NCBI GenBank assembly: GCA_026874595.1
Contig: CM049317.1
Coordinates: 61,532,118-61,596,117, forward strand
Direction of reading: 5' to 3'
From: Sipunculus nudus
Lineage: Eukaryota; Annelida; Sipuncula; Golfingiida; Sipunculidae
Length of the DNA: 64,000 bases
Below are positions 47,131 through 58,732 of the stretch, piece by piece (within the stretch, counting starts at the first letter, position 1; every line of letters begins with the position of its first letter). The notes below the pieces were generated by a model. That model searched no databases, was not told the origin of the DNA, and saw only the letters and a list, made by a program, of their open reading frames with translations. Position numbers and translations under genes: made by a program.

Positions 47131-50100
47131 AGCATTATTTCCCTATTTTAAGCGTCATGACCCATGGGTCACTTGTATTACAAAGGGACAACATGTAATA
47201 ACAGAATTGTTTTGCTATGCAGGTAAAAGAAAAACATACAAATATTGACTATACGTTATTATATTATTTTTTCGAAGACTGCAGATATAGTCAATAAATT
47301 TCAACTGAAAATTAGAATATTTTTATGGGGAAAGGGACGAAACTAACCTGGGAAACTAACACTGGGTTGGCCTTATTGATATCGTCAAGGAACCGCTCTA
47401 ATCATGCCGAGGGTGGCCGAGTGTGGATGAGATGAGGGCGCCCGCCGCTTCCCCGCCTTTTATTTGGGTGACAGAATGATTTTTATAATTAATATGCAGT
47501 TGTTTTTTTCTAGACAGCTGTTTACCTGCTTCCGTTTTGACTTGGCCTTCGAAACACGTATCGGCGGTGCGTTCTTCTAGGACATGTTCTTTTATTTTGC
47601 GGAATTAGGCTGTATTATGCTTCATGATTAATAATTTTAATATTCCTCCGATAGGTGTCCCTATTTCTTTTGTGCTTTAAGGTCCTCCACACCTGTCACT
47701 TTTTTTTCAGAAGCAGGAGGCGCCTTTGGGATTTTCCTGCATTTCGAGCTCACTGGCCACAGAGTGTGTTGTGCAATTAGAGTGTGACCACAGGTCCACT
47801 CTGAAAAAAAAACCTATATGACTCCGTTTTCAATGCGAGGGCTTTTCAGCTGGGTTAAAACAAAGACCCGTTACACGACCACCGTTTGACAAAAAATGGG
47901 TAAACAGGTCTGTTGATTTCTATATATATATTATTAAATATCTCCCATTATAACCATGGTTTTAATAGTTCATCCAATTTATGGGTTTTCCAAAGATTTT
48001 TCAAAGTCCTACAACTAAAACACAGTTGGGGGTGCAGACATTTTTTAGGATCCGCAATCACCAGGGACTTTAAAATATAAAGATATATTATCAGTATATC
48101 TTTCACTGATAGGTATTCTATTGGAATCTTTTAACTGATAGGGATTCTATTGACAAACTGGATTCTGAAGTCAGTGCCGAAAATATACACCAGAATCTCC
48201 TTCTCAGTCATGTGTTCAAGTGTTCACTTTTCATGTAAACAAAGTCACGCTTTGCATACGAATGGGCGGCTTCTACACGGGGACAAAGAAATTCTTCTTT
48301 TGTCATAATGATACATGTATATAAGAAAAAAAATATTATGTTGATTTTGACTACCTCTGAAAAATCCGGATATACCTTTCTGCGTTAATTTTACTAAAGA
48401 CAATACAACGAACCGAGGATGATTTCTTTGCCACAGACTTGCACCGGAAAATGTAAACCTGCCATTTATCAGCTTTCGATCAACCTGATGACAATCAACA
48501 AAACTTCTATTTCGTAGGAGTCTATTTCCTGGGCCTGTCTTTCAACATTGGCAGTTTTTAGTTTCATTTCGTGCAAGAGCGTTCAATGGCATATTTGTGT
48601 TTGTTATCATACCCAAGATTTCCATCAATCGACAACTAATAGTTTTTTTGATGATATCCTTTGAGCTTCAATTTTTACAAATTATATTTCATAAACTTTC
48701 ACTTTTACAACCATATATATATATTTCCGGATTATGTTCACAGTATAGATGTTTTATATGTACAATCGCTTTACTCCGGTAATGATGATGTCGTGCCCGT
48801 GTTATTTATCGGAAGAAAAAAAATCATTCTCACTCAAAATTTCTTATATCCTATATATACCTCACGTTTACTTCTATGTTTCATTTCTTGAATAGCATAA
48901 TTTGCCATTTTTGCAGACTGTTTTTAGGGGAGGGGGTTTCCTGGAAAATCCTAACACAAGTTATCTTGATATCATGAACAACGGGCATTGCGAGAAGCAC
49001 AGGATAAAAATATGCGACATTCAGTCCCTACCAGCTAATTACAAAATTATTTATCATATAGAAACGTGGGGTTTCCACGGGTGCAACTATAGTATATGTT
49101 TAATACTGAAAAGCAGCTCTAATTTTTGCTTCTCGCTGCCTTTGCTTTTCCAACTGTTTCTGCCTGCGAGAGTTGGTTATATAACGTCTAATACTACTGT
49201 GGGCACACTTGTTTTTACCTATGTCAGTGTGTTGGGCCTTCCCCTCTCTTTTCTTAGATCCCGTATCCCCCCATGACACCGATCCAGGGAAGTATCACAG
49301 TATGTCTACTAATTTATAGTGGCACGGGTTTCCATGGTTTCATAATTTTTGGAATGAAGTTCCAGTCCAGTGTTGCTTCAAGAAATATTAATCCAATAGG
49401 ACGTTTATTCTTGTGGACTTTTTGATATACATGTAGTTACAGCGGTAATTTTATTTTCTTGCGTCATAATATTAAAGCATTGCAAATGTGGGCAACCAGT
49501 TATTGTAAAATGTGTGTATAAATGAAACTCCTTCCTGCGGACAACTCAGTATGGCGGATAACTCACAAACGCGAACATTAAATCTCAGTCCCTTCAAATT
49601 GGCCTACGTGTCCAGTACGTATTACGACCCTCTAAAACGGACAAACATGGCGAGTTTTTGATCACATACCTGAAGGGAGATGGCTCTCTGAGGTTATAAC
49701 CTCGTATGACCTGTGTTGGTCACAGAGACAGGAACCAGCGTGAACCATCGGAAAGTTATATGTAAATATACAGTCGAAATTGTTGTTTATTTCTATAACT
49801 GTGTAGGTATCACACAATCAATATTCAATTAAGATTGATCGGTTAACCAGATAAAAAAAGTACACTTTCAACAGCCTTTCATTCGACAAAACCACCATCA
49901 AAAGCTACCGTGACCGGCGTCCGGACAGGGGAGCCTTAATTAAGTGAATGCGTGGTGAAGAGTTACTCACATAGTTCATCAATTAACTCAAAAGCGATGT
50001 TTATATATTTTTTTTGTAAAACACAAGGACGTTGATTTCCCCATTTTAAACTACCGATCCCAGCCAACGGCATTTGACAATAAAATTTATCTAAACATGC

Positions 50101-50640
50101 CATACATGAAAGCTAGGAAAATTCGTTTTCATATGGAGCCTATATAAAGTCTTTCGAACAGAGAGTCATTCTGCTTTTGTATGCCTGATTATGATCACAA
50201 TGTCCAGAGCTCGTTTTCTTTACAACAATCCTTTAACTAGCAATCATACTGTCCGGACGCTGTCAATAATCAATCTTCAATATTCCTAGTAAAACCGGTC
50301 ATGAGCTACTGCTTTCTTAGAAGATAAAGCATGGTACTTCGAAGTAATACTGCCAAGATTAGTGTGCGAGGCCTAGCTGATGAAGTTAAGAGTAAAATAA
50401 AGTGTTTGTCTTTCTTTTTTTGTTATTTTATAATTAAATTTTATAAATTAAAAATGCATATTAAAGCTATTTTGAAAATAATTTAAATCACATTTATGTT
50501 TTTCAAATAAAACGTACAGTTATTCAAAACAACGGACATCAGTAACATTTAATGACGAATTAGCTCCCCTAAACAGGACAACCCACTAATAAGGAAAAAG
50601 ACCTCCAGTGCCCTGAGTGTTCGGCTTAGGGGATTTCAAT
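47131..50640. other. Intergenic DNA, no gene supported
   Basis: The longest open frame is 48902-49276 (124 codons, unrecognised, cysteine- and leucine-rich). It lacks splice signals or similarity I can name. No transposon ends were seen. Confidence 0.35.
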
Positions 50641-50642
50641 TG

Positions 50643-50706
<64 letters not shown>
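50643..50706. repeat. (AT)n microsatellite
   Basis: An AT run with one TT interruption near 50664. Confidence 0.95.
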
Positions 50707-50708
<2 letters not shown>

Positions 50709-52354
50709 GGCACAGGTCGTCAATTGTAAACACTGTAATGCTAACCTATTGGTCTCATGTAACTTTTATTCCAATATAAGCACATTCTTTTCAACCTAGT
50801 TTAAAGGTGTTTAATAAATATATAATCAACAACCCTTTGTCCACTGCAAATATGTCTCCACTTGTTTTGCCTGGAAGGTACGCTGCTCCCACAGCGGATT
50901 ATCTGTACCACCTAAGTCGGAGCTTGTTTGGAAGCGTTAGATTCCCGATGTCTCTGGGGCGTTCTCCGAAGGCCAACGACCCCTTGCTTTTCATCATGTT
51001 GATCATGTTCGCATTGTGGGTCAATGTGTTTTATGTTGAAGTATTGTAGGTTTTACAAAAGGTCTGGCAGGTGTATACAGTGTCACACAGTAAAATATCA
51101 CATAAACGCTACGTGTATTGGCTTATAGTAGATTCATTTTCGAGACATTGTCTTCTAATAAACGGATTTTCTGTGTGTTAATCCTATTTGGAAACAAGTA
51201 AGCTGCCCGAAACCTGTTTTGATCTTTCAGTAGAAAACCAAATACTTCTATAAACTATGCTATTCATTTCACGCCTGGACTCCGGAGTTTCAAAACAGGT
51301 GTTGGTTAAAGGCCTTTTCGACTTTTCCAATGGGACGCTTCCCTGTTAGACTTGTTTTCGGTTTCCCGCTAAAACGCATTGCAGTTGGACGCATATTGGT
51401 CCCACTTTCAGGGTACTCAAGTACAAGAGGCGGGGTTATTGGACCTAGTTAATCGGGACGAGAACTACGGTCAACATTGGAGTGCTTTAGCGTTCTTCTT
51501 GCATCGTTTCTAGTCAATTTGATCAAGATCAGGGGACACATTTTTGTCTTATGCTAAAAAGATATCAACTGCTTATCAAATATTTTTTGGTGATGTTAAA
51601 AACAGTCACTGTTTTACTTTCATACCAAATAAAGCAGCAGTATACCGGTGCTGGAGAGTGCGTATCCTTGGTGAGTCCGCCCGTCATTCTCGCTCTCTCG
51701 TGGACTTTGTATAAAACATGAGTCTACGTGGGTGACGTGGGTCCACTGCGTATACCACCTACCGGCTGTGTCTTATCAGGCAACGCACTGTCGCAAGTAA
51801 ACTCAGAAAAAAACGGTGGTTTGCTATATATAGAAACCTACCCACAACACTGGAAGTGGAATTATCAAGTTTTTTTTTATGACACAAATAATATAGACAT
51901 CTACACACACACACACACGTACATTTCTGGTCTATACACAGCGTCAAAATAGCTGTACTTTAAAGTGGCAAAATAAATCGATAAAATCCAGGGCCTTAAC
52001 CTCTTCCGTTTGATCTGTTATATGGACCCTCGATAACACCTGTTTCGTAGGAACGTCGATATCACCTGTTAACGTGACTTATGCTGTTTGAGCTCTCACC
52101 TCCTATCCTGACTATATTTGTTATGTGTGAAATCAATACATGCATATATCTGGTCGATTTCCAAGAAATGAGTCACTATCGTTTGAGCTTTGTTCAACTG
52201 GTTTAAAGAGTGCGTGAACTGTGTATCTAGTAATATACATGTATATGCTGATTGTTTTGCAATACAATATTTCAGATGAGACTGTTATGGAAGGCTATAT
52301 ACATTAAAAACCTGCTGAACGAAGTAAGTTCGAACTTTCTGAATATTCGCGGAG
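50707..52354. other. Intergenic DNA, no gene supported
   Basis: An 80-codon frame at 50807-51049 is unrecognised. A (CA)n run lies at about 51903-51918. Confidence 0.35.
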
Positions 52355-52364
52355 TATGTCCGTT

Positions 52365-52860
52365 GTAGGAAATTCAAATTACCCCTGTTCCAGAATCCCG
52401 ATGGGTTATCTGAAATCATTTTCAGTTTAACCCCCCCTCCCGGTGACTTGAAATCGATTTCAGATTACCCCTTCAAAACACATTCAATTGTTTTAATATC
52501 CCCCCTTGAATTCTCGAATTAAGGTAAAGCTTTGATTATATTTTGTTTACATATAATTTGTCATGCGCTTCGGTGACATGTATGATTTCATATAAATACA
52601 AATATCAATATTTGTCGTAGATTGATTCCAGCTTTTAAATCTCCTATCTACCACGTAAAAATATTTTTGAAATAATATAAAATAAATCACGCATAAAAAT
52701 TAAACACCTACTTAGATCATCGAGGGGTAACCTAAACAGTGCAAGAGTAATTTGAAATACTTGATGGCATAATATTAAATACCGGGAAGTAACCTGAAAT
52801 AAGGGATAACCTTATATAGGTGAGCTGTATAATTTTATATACCTGACGGGTCACATCTAT
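52365..52860 (+). repeat. Palindrome-rich repeat R5, copy 1
   Basis: The left end has repeated GGTTATCTGAAATC, CCGGTGACTTGAAATCG and ATTTCAGATTACCCC, so TGAAATCGATTTCA palindromes sit between GGTTA and TAACC words. The middle shares CTTCAAAACAMRTCA, ATTCCRKCTTTTAAA and a CTATCTACCACGT-type stretch with 56760-57260. The right end carries GAGGGGTAACCT and AAGTAACCTGAAAT. No outer target duplication was recognised. Confidence 0.6.
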
Positions 52861-52869
52861 AGAGGACAG

Positions 52870-53895
52870 ATGGCTTTATTTACAATTTTGCAACATCAAT
52901 TTCAAGATATTTTGGATAAAATTCTTAAAGAAAAACAGAAAACGTTCTGTTTATCGAGGCGGGCGGCTTCAGCCACCAGTTTATGACTTTTGCACAAGGC
53001 CCGCGTATTACCGTACCAAACAAGGCCACCACCGGGATTCATGGTAGACAATTGCAAGTATGAGCATCCTGCGTTGAAAATGGAAGGCAGAGTTTTACCC
53101 AAAAAACCCAATCCTGTAGTTTTACAGTAACTATCGTGAGGGATACTTGAATGTTTCCTTATCTTCTGTTAATGTACAATATGTAAATTATTGACAATTG
53201 TCATGCTTGAAAATGCGCTGAACCACCTCGGATGAATTCAGAGTGGAGTTTCAGGGGTACACGTCTTGGTTTCATATTGTTGAAAGGACATGAAAAAGGA
53301 ACATTGATACATGTTAGACCGGCAAACAGATATCACACTTTAATAAGAGGATTGGGGTGCGGTCAAAGAAAGGGTTATTCCACTTTAAACTTAGCCGATA
53401 CATGCATGTCCCATCGCCACCAAAGTCTCTCCTCAGATAGATCCGTGTTGTATCCCCGCGCTCTTACCAAACCCTGGCAGGTTTATTTCTCCTGAGTTTT
53501 CGAAACTGCTCATGGGGCTCCCATTTTATAAAGAACTGGATGTCACAGGTCGCTTATCTAAATTACCGGCATATCACTAGTACGTGAATCAAGATTGCCT
53601 TTTCCAATATTAAGATTTTTTATATATAGCACATAGTATGTGTATCAAGAGATATATCATGGTATATATATTCTAGGTATTTCAGTAAACTCTGTTTAAC
53701 CATCCGGCATATTTTGTTTATTTACCCTAATGATACAAGGGAACAGTATCTTTGAAACAGGAGCCTGAAAAAGAGTCTAGTTCAGTAGATTGTATTAAAG
53801 AAGTAAAGACTAACATACACATCACATTATTAACGATTTGGCGAATTCGTACTGTTTGATTTGTTTCTTTATATATCTCTTTTTTAACACATATG
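52870..53895. other. Intergenic DNA, no gene supported
   Basis: Short frames at 52902-53111 (minus) and 53232-53495 (plus) are unrecognised. Nothing else was found. Confidence 0.4.
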
Positions 53896-53900
53896 CATAC

Positions 53901-55274
53901 CAACTAAAACCACACATACACGTGCTTGGAAAACTAAAACCACACACACATACGTTCTTGAAAAAAATAAACGACACACCCTTAAGTTCTTGAATAACTT
54001 AAACGACACACTTACGTTCCTGAAAACTAAAATGACACACTTAAGTTCCTGATAACTAACACGACACATACGTTCTTGAAAAAAATAAAACGACACACAT
54101 ACGTTCCTGAAAACTAAAACGACACACATTCCTGAAAACTAAAACGACACACATTTGTTCTTGAAAAAAAAAATAAACGACACACATACGTTCTTGAAAA
54201 AAAATAAACGACACACCCCTAAGTTCTCAAACAACTAAAACGACACACATACGTTCCTGAAAACTAAAACGACACACATACGTTCCTGAAAACTAAAACG
54301 ACACACATACGTTCCTGAAAACTAAAACGACACACATTCCTGAAAACTAAAACGACACACATATGTTCTTGAAAAAAAAAATAAACGACACACATACGTT
54401 CTTGAAAAAAAATAAACGACACACCCCTAAGTTCTCAAACAACTAAAACGACACACATACGTTCCTGAAAACTAAAACGACACACATACGTTCCTGAAAA
54501 CTAAAACGACACACATTCCTGAAAACTAAAACGACACACATATGTTCTTGAAAAAAAAAAAACGACACACATACGTTCTTGAAAAAAAAATAAACGACAC
54601 ACCCCTAAGTTCTCAAACAACTAAAACGACACACATACGTTCCTGAAAACTAAAACGACACACATACGTTCCTGAAAACTAAAACGACACACATACGTTC
54701 CTGAAAACTAAAACGACACACATATGTTCTAGAAAACTAAAACGACACACATATGTTCTTGAAAAAAAAATAAACGACACACATACGTTCTTGAAAAAAA
54801 AATAAACGACACACCCCTAAGTTCTCAAATAACTAAAACGACACACATACGTTCCTGAAAACTAAAACGACACACATACGTTCCTGAAAACTAAAACGAC
54901 ACACATTCCTGAAAACTAAAACGACACACATATGTTCTTGAAAAAAAAATAAACGACACATATACGTTCTTGAAAAAAAATAAACGACACACCCCTAAGT
55001 TCTCAAACAACTAAAACGACACACATACGTTCCTGAAAACTAAAACGACACACATACGTTCTTGAAAATTAAAACGACACACATACGTTCCTGAAAACTA
55101 AAACGACAAACACATACGTTCTTGAAAAAAAAAATAATAAACGACACACCCCTAATTTCTCGAAAAACTTAAACGACACAAATACGTTCCTGAAAAACTA
55201 AAATGACCCCACATACGTCTTTGAAAAACTAAAACGACACTCACGTTCTTGGAAAACTAAAACAACACACATGT
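53901..55274 (+). repeat. Minisatellite with higher-order structure, about 29-bp monomer
   Basis: Dozens of monomers follow the pattern ACGACACACATACGTTCC plus TGAAAACTAAA. Variants are a short form (CACATTCCTG), an ATATG form, an A-rich form (TTCTTGAAAAAAAAATAAACG) and a CCCCTAAGTTCTC form. The CCCCTAAG/CCCCTAAT variant recurs at 54216, 54424, 54602, 54814, 54992 and 55149, spacings 208, 178, 212, 178 and 157 bp. Each higher-order unit therefore holds six or seven monomers. The minus-strand 81-codon frame at 53884-54129 is repeat translation. Confidence 0.95.
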
Positions 55275-56284
55275 TCAACGATAATGTAAATGGCAATAAA
55301 AACAGGATCTCTCTTTGCCTGCAGGGGTCTCATTTTACGTCTTTTACTTCGAGCGGGACTGCATTTGGTTAATTAAAACTTTTTTTTCAAAACATGTATA
55401 GCCAAAAAATGAAGAAGTTTATAACATGGGCTACCTTATGTTTAAACTTATTTTTTGAATACATGCAATCAGCGGGAAACTGTATATACTGACAGCATGG
55501 CGTTCCAATGCTTTTTCGTTAACAGTTATTAAGATATTTCATTGTGTTTTGTTTTAATCTTATTTCTGCAATAATGATTGTATCACTTAAAGTTTTCAAT
55601 TACATTTTTACAGTATGAGTTTTTTTAATGTCATAAATCCATCTAATTTTACCAATATTATATTACTGAAAAAGGATTCTATGACGCACTAGCGTTTCAG
55701 AGCATATGATTTCATTGACTGGTTGCTGGACAAAATAAACTTTGTACTGTATACAAAATATATTAATAGTTACAATTTTTCAATAGTAATAGTAACAATA
55801 ATAATAGTGGGTAAAACGGAGGGTAAAATAAAGTTTAGGCGTCCCTCCTCACTGATATTGTTGCGCTTCAAGATGATTTAAACATACCTTGCCAGGCACA
55901 CTTAGGTTTCGAGCTTCCTTGTGAAGTGATGCGTTAGGTATATTAGAATATTCCTAATTAAATTAAATAAAAACTTAAGAAACAATAATGATAAATATAT
56001 TGGTACATTACTTTTTTTAGATCCCGTGATTCTAAGGAATTATTATATTTTTACATTTTCATTTTTCTTGTATATCTTTTTATGGCAAAGAACCCCTAAT
56101 CTGAAAGCTCAAGATTCTAAAATAAATTAAAATTTTTAAACATTTTTGAAAGGTGTCTCTGGATTCTTCCATAATTATCGTGGCCATCTATGACATACCT
56201 TTCAACTTTCTTGAATTTGGAATCTTGTAGATTAGGCAGCAATATATCTCTAGGACCTTTGTGTTTGATTCCTGAGTAAATTTC
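55275..56284. other. AT-rich intergenic DNA, no gene seen
   Basis: No supported gene, RNA or transposon end. Confidence 0.5.
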
Positions 56285-56525
56285 CATAGCCAGAAGGGTA
56301 TGCGTTAATTCCCGTTCGTGTGTGTGTTTGTGATGGTGTATGCGTTAGTGTGAGTGTGTTTGTTCACAACATGACTCACGCAACCATGAATCGATTAGAA
56401 TTTGGTGTGGATCCGCAGCATGAAGGACTTCAAGGAATATTCACATATGTACAGTCATTTATGCACGAGAGAATTGTTGGAAAAAGTATGCACAAATGAA
56501 CCTGGGAATATAGGTAAAAAAGGGA
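56285..56525 (+). repeat. GT-rich dispersed repeat R6, copy 2
   Basis: AAGGGTATGCGTTAATTCCC, CGTTCGTGTGTG, TTTGGTGTGGATCC, GAAGGACTTC, ATATTCACATATGTACAGTC and AACCTGGGAATAT occur in the same order as at 36040-36300. Confidence 0.65.
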
Positions 56526-56759
56526 ATGAAATCACGGTTGCGGTGTTTCCCATTTAAAGGCCTCCATTCGTGAGAATGTATATTTCTAATATATTCTGCA
56601 GGTTACTTGCCCTTTATTGGTCATTCAATTATTTCTTGATCCCTGGGACACGTAGTTTTAAATCAGCATGTAGTACCTATCCTTCTTAATCGTTAGGTCA
56701 TAATTTTTCTGGATCCCTTGGCTCAGTGTTGCGCCTTCAGTGTAGCACTCCGTGTCAGC

Positions 56760-57260
56760 TTACAACCTGTAATCTGAAATTGATTTCAGATGCCTCACTC
56801 CGCCCCGGTAACATGAAATCAATTTCAGATTCAGCCAAGGGGTAACTTTAAATTAATTTTTATCCTTTGATTTCAGGTTACATCTTCAAAACAAGTCATT
56901 TTTATTCAAATAAAATTCCCATTATTTCTTTCTTCTACATTTCCCAAATGTGTGTAGACCATATTCTTGCATGTAATGTGTCTCTTTGATAAAATGTATG
57001 AATCAAAGTAAATGTGATTAACAATAAAATTAACAGTCTGCGATAATTTATTTTTTTATAAACTGATTCCGTCTTTTAAAACTCGTATCTTTCACGTGTT
57101 TTAAATAATATATCCTGAGTACAAAATGATCATTTGGTTGAAACAGCGAGGGGGTAATATCTGAACAGTATGGGGGTTACGTGAGATTACGTTTAGAATA
57201 CTCTAAGGGGTAATCCGAAATCGATTTAAGATCATATGGTTAACCTGAAATCTTTACACG
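56760..57260 (+). repeat. Palindrome-rich repeat R5, copy 2
   Basis: TCTGAAATTGATTTCAGAT and ACATGAAATCAATTTCAGAT lie at the left end. GGGGTAATCCGAAATCG and GGTTAACCTGAAATC lie at the right end. Interior words match 52365-52860. Confidence 0.6.
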
Positions 57261-57304
57261 CTTAATCACACGTACCGTGGAGCAATTAAGAATTGCAAAT
57301 ACCC

Positions 57305-57700
57305 CTAGTCTATTGTATTACGCTGCTTATCACACATTAACGATATGATGATTCTACTTACAAGGATTACCTTAAAATCACCCAAATAAACTAAAAAAAA
57401 TCTGCATCCTAATGGATACATGCCTCCGCCGTGGAGCACAATTTTCATAAACGCTCTGTGAACACACAAGACACCATCATTCCGAGATGCAGGGCGCTCG
57501 ACCGTGACCTGAACAGGTGTCCGGGTCACAATCAGGCAGTTATCTGTCCATTTGCTTATTTTTTTGCACATATTCCCTGGTTCATACGTGCATAAGTGAC
57601 CGTAGTTTATATTCCTTGATGACGCTCGAGAATACCGGACAGATGCTAGACCAACACAAACATTTAATCGAATTTTCGTTGGTCCATTCCCGAAAGTCAT
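57305..57700 (-). other. 131-codon open frame, unidentified
   Basis: One of the longest ATG-started frames outside low-complexity DNA, starting at 57700 on the minus strand. Cysteines are scattered and there is no signal peptide, membrane span or motif I recognise. Codon choice is not distinctive. It may be chance, although 57420-57640 is slightly GC-richer than its surroundings. Confidence 0.15.
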
Positions 57701-57734
57701 GAAAACTTCATAAGATTCCGTTCATAATTGTGTG

Positions 57735-57840
57735 AGGCATGTTGTGAATAAACACACATACACAATCACACACACAAACAGACGCACATACGAACGGGAA
57801 TGATTACATACCCTCTTTGCGGAGGGAGTAACCATCTCCA
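57735..57840 (-). repeat. GT-rich dispersed repeat R6, fragment
   Basis: On the minus strand the fragment reads GAGGGTATGTAATCATTCCC, GTTCGTATGTGCG and a GTGTGTGATTGTG run, as at the start of R6 copies 1 and 2. Confidence 0.6.
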
Positions 57841-57849
57841 GAGCTGTCG

Positions 57850-58274
57850 CATGAGAGAAAGTGTCAATATCAACAAAACTCTACTGTAAATGTTATAAAA
57901 ATATACGCAGAACATATAAGAAGGGTCAGATTAAAGAAGATTAAAAAAAAAAATACAGTTCAAAGTAAAACCCTACAAAGACCATTTGTCATTTGTAACA
58001 TGCTACACAAATGGGTCTGTTGTTCGTTTACTTCGTCCTGAGACCGACAACTGACCCCTCTCACCTGCTCACAATGTGAGGTGTTCCGATTCAAGGTCGT
58101 AACATACGAGAAACACGAAACATTCTCAAGTGATTAAGTCACCGAAGTTACACTTAAACTGTTGTTCGAGCTAAAATTGGATTAAATGTCACAAAAAAAT
58201 TCAAGCTCAAGGAAAGATATGAAAGACGTTTTAGTTTCAATTGAGGTATTACATGCAGAGCTAACATTTAAACG
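57850..58274. other. AT-rich intergenic DNA, no gene seen
   Basis: Nothing assignable was found in this stretch. Confidence 0.5.
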
Positions 58275-58291
58275 GTACGTACTAAAATGTT
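58275..58291. repeat. Target site duplication of SINE, left copy
   Basis: GTACGTACTAAAATGTT occurs here and again at 58716-58732, exactly flanking the SINE. Confidence 0.9.
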
Positions 58292-58715
58292 TTTTTTAAT
58301 ATTTTTTTTAGGTGGAGGTAACCGCCTCCATTTTTTTTAATGCTGACTTATCTAATTCTTTATTTAAGTATGTACATCTGCAGAGTTTCCATTCGGTTTG
58401 GGACTACTTGACAGGGTGGTAGCACTCGCTTCCTATCATTTTTTTTTTATTTTGTATCCTGGTGTCACCCAGGCCCGGTGTCTACCGCACCTGTGGGTCT
58501 TGGGTGTGTAATCAACCATATTGCTGGGTCATAACACTGAGGAACCCCCCAAAGACGCACTCGTATGTGAGTGATACACGGCTGTGGGGCACAGCCTTCC
58601 CATTAAGCCTGCAGAGCACGCACCTTGGGTGAAAACCTCACCGCCTCGGCTGAGATTCGAACCCACGATCTCCCGGCTTTGAGTCCCGCGCTCTACCCCT
58701 GAGCCACAGAAGCCA
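58292..58715 (-). mobile_element. tRNA-derived SINE, copy 3 (full length)
   Basis: Minus strand, 5' to 3': a tRNA-like head with A box TGGCTCAGGGGTAGAGC (plus 58690-58706) and B box GGGTTCGAATC (plus 58654-58664); a conserved middle (AAGGCTGTGCCCCACAGCC, CACATACGAGTGCGTC) also seen in the copies at 2252 and 44985; a C/T-rich 3' half; and an end with the stem GGAGGCGGTTACCTCC followed by an A/T tail. The 17-bp target duplication shows LINE-type insertion. The 3' stem-loop is probably shared with its partner LINE. The length is 424 bp. It has a conserved central domain, but I could not match it to a named SINE superfamily with certainty. Confidence 0.9.
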
Positions 58716-58732
58716 GTACGTACTAAAATGTT
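58716..58732. repeat. Target site duplication of SINE, right copy
   Basis: A perfect 17-bp match to 58275-58291. Confidence 0.9.

Noticed and set aside
53884-54129. 81-codon minus-strand frame with CVVLVFRNV repeats
   Set aside because: It is a direct translation of the 29-bp minisatellite and breaks where monomer length changes.
53901-55274. CRISPR array
   Set aside because: Monomers are contiguous variants of one another without unique spacers, and the genome is eukaryotic.
58640-58715. Functional tRNA gene on the minus strand
   Set aside because: The tRNA-like head is continuous with a SINE body and bounded by a target duplication.
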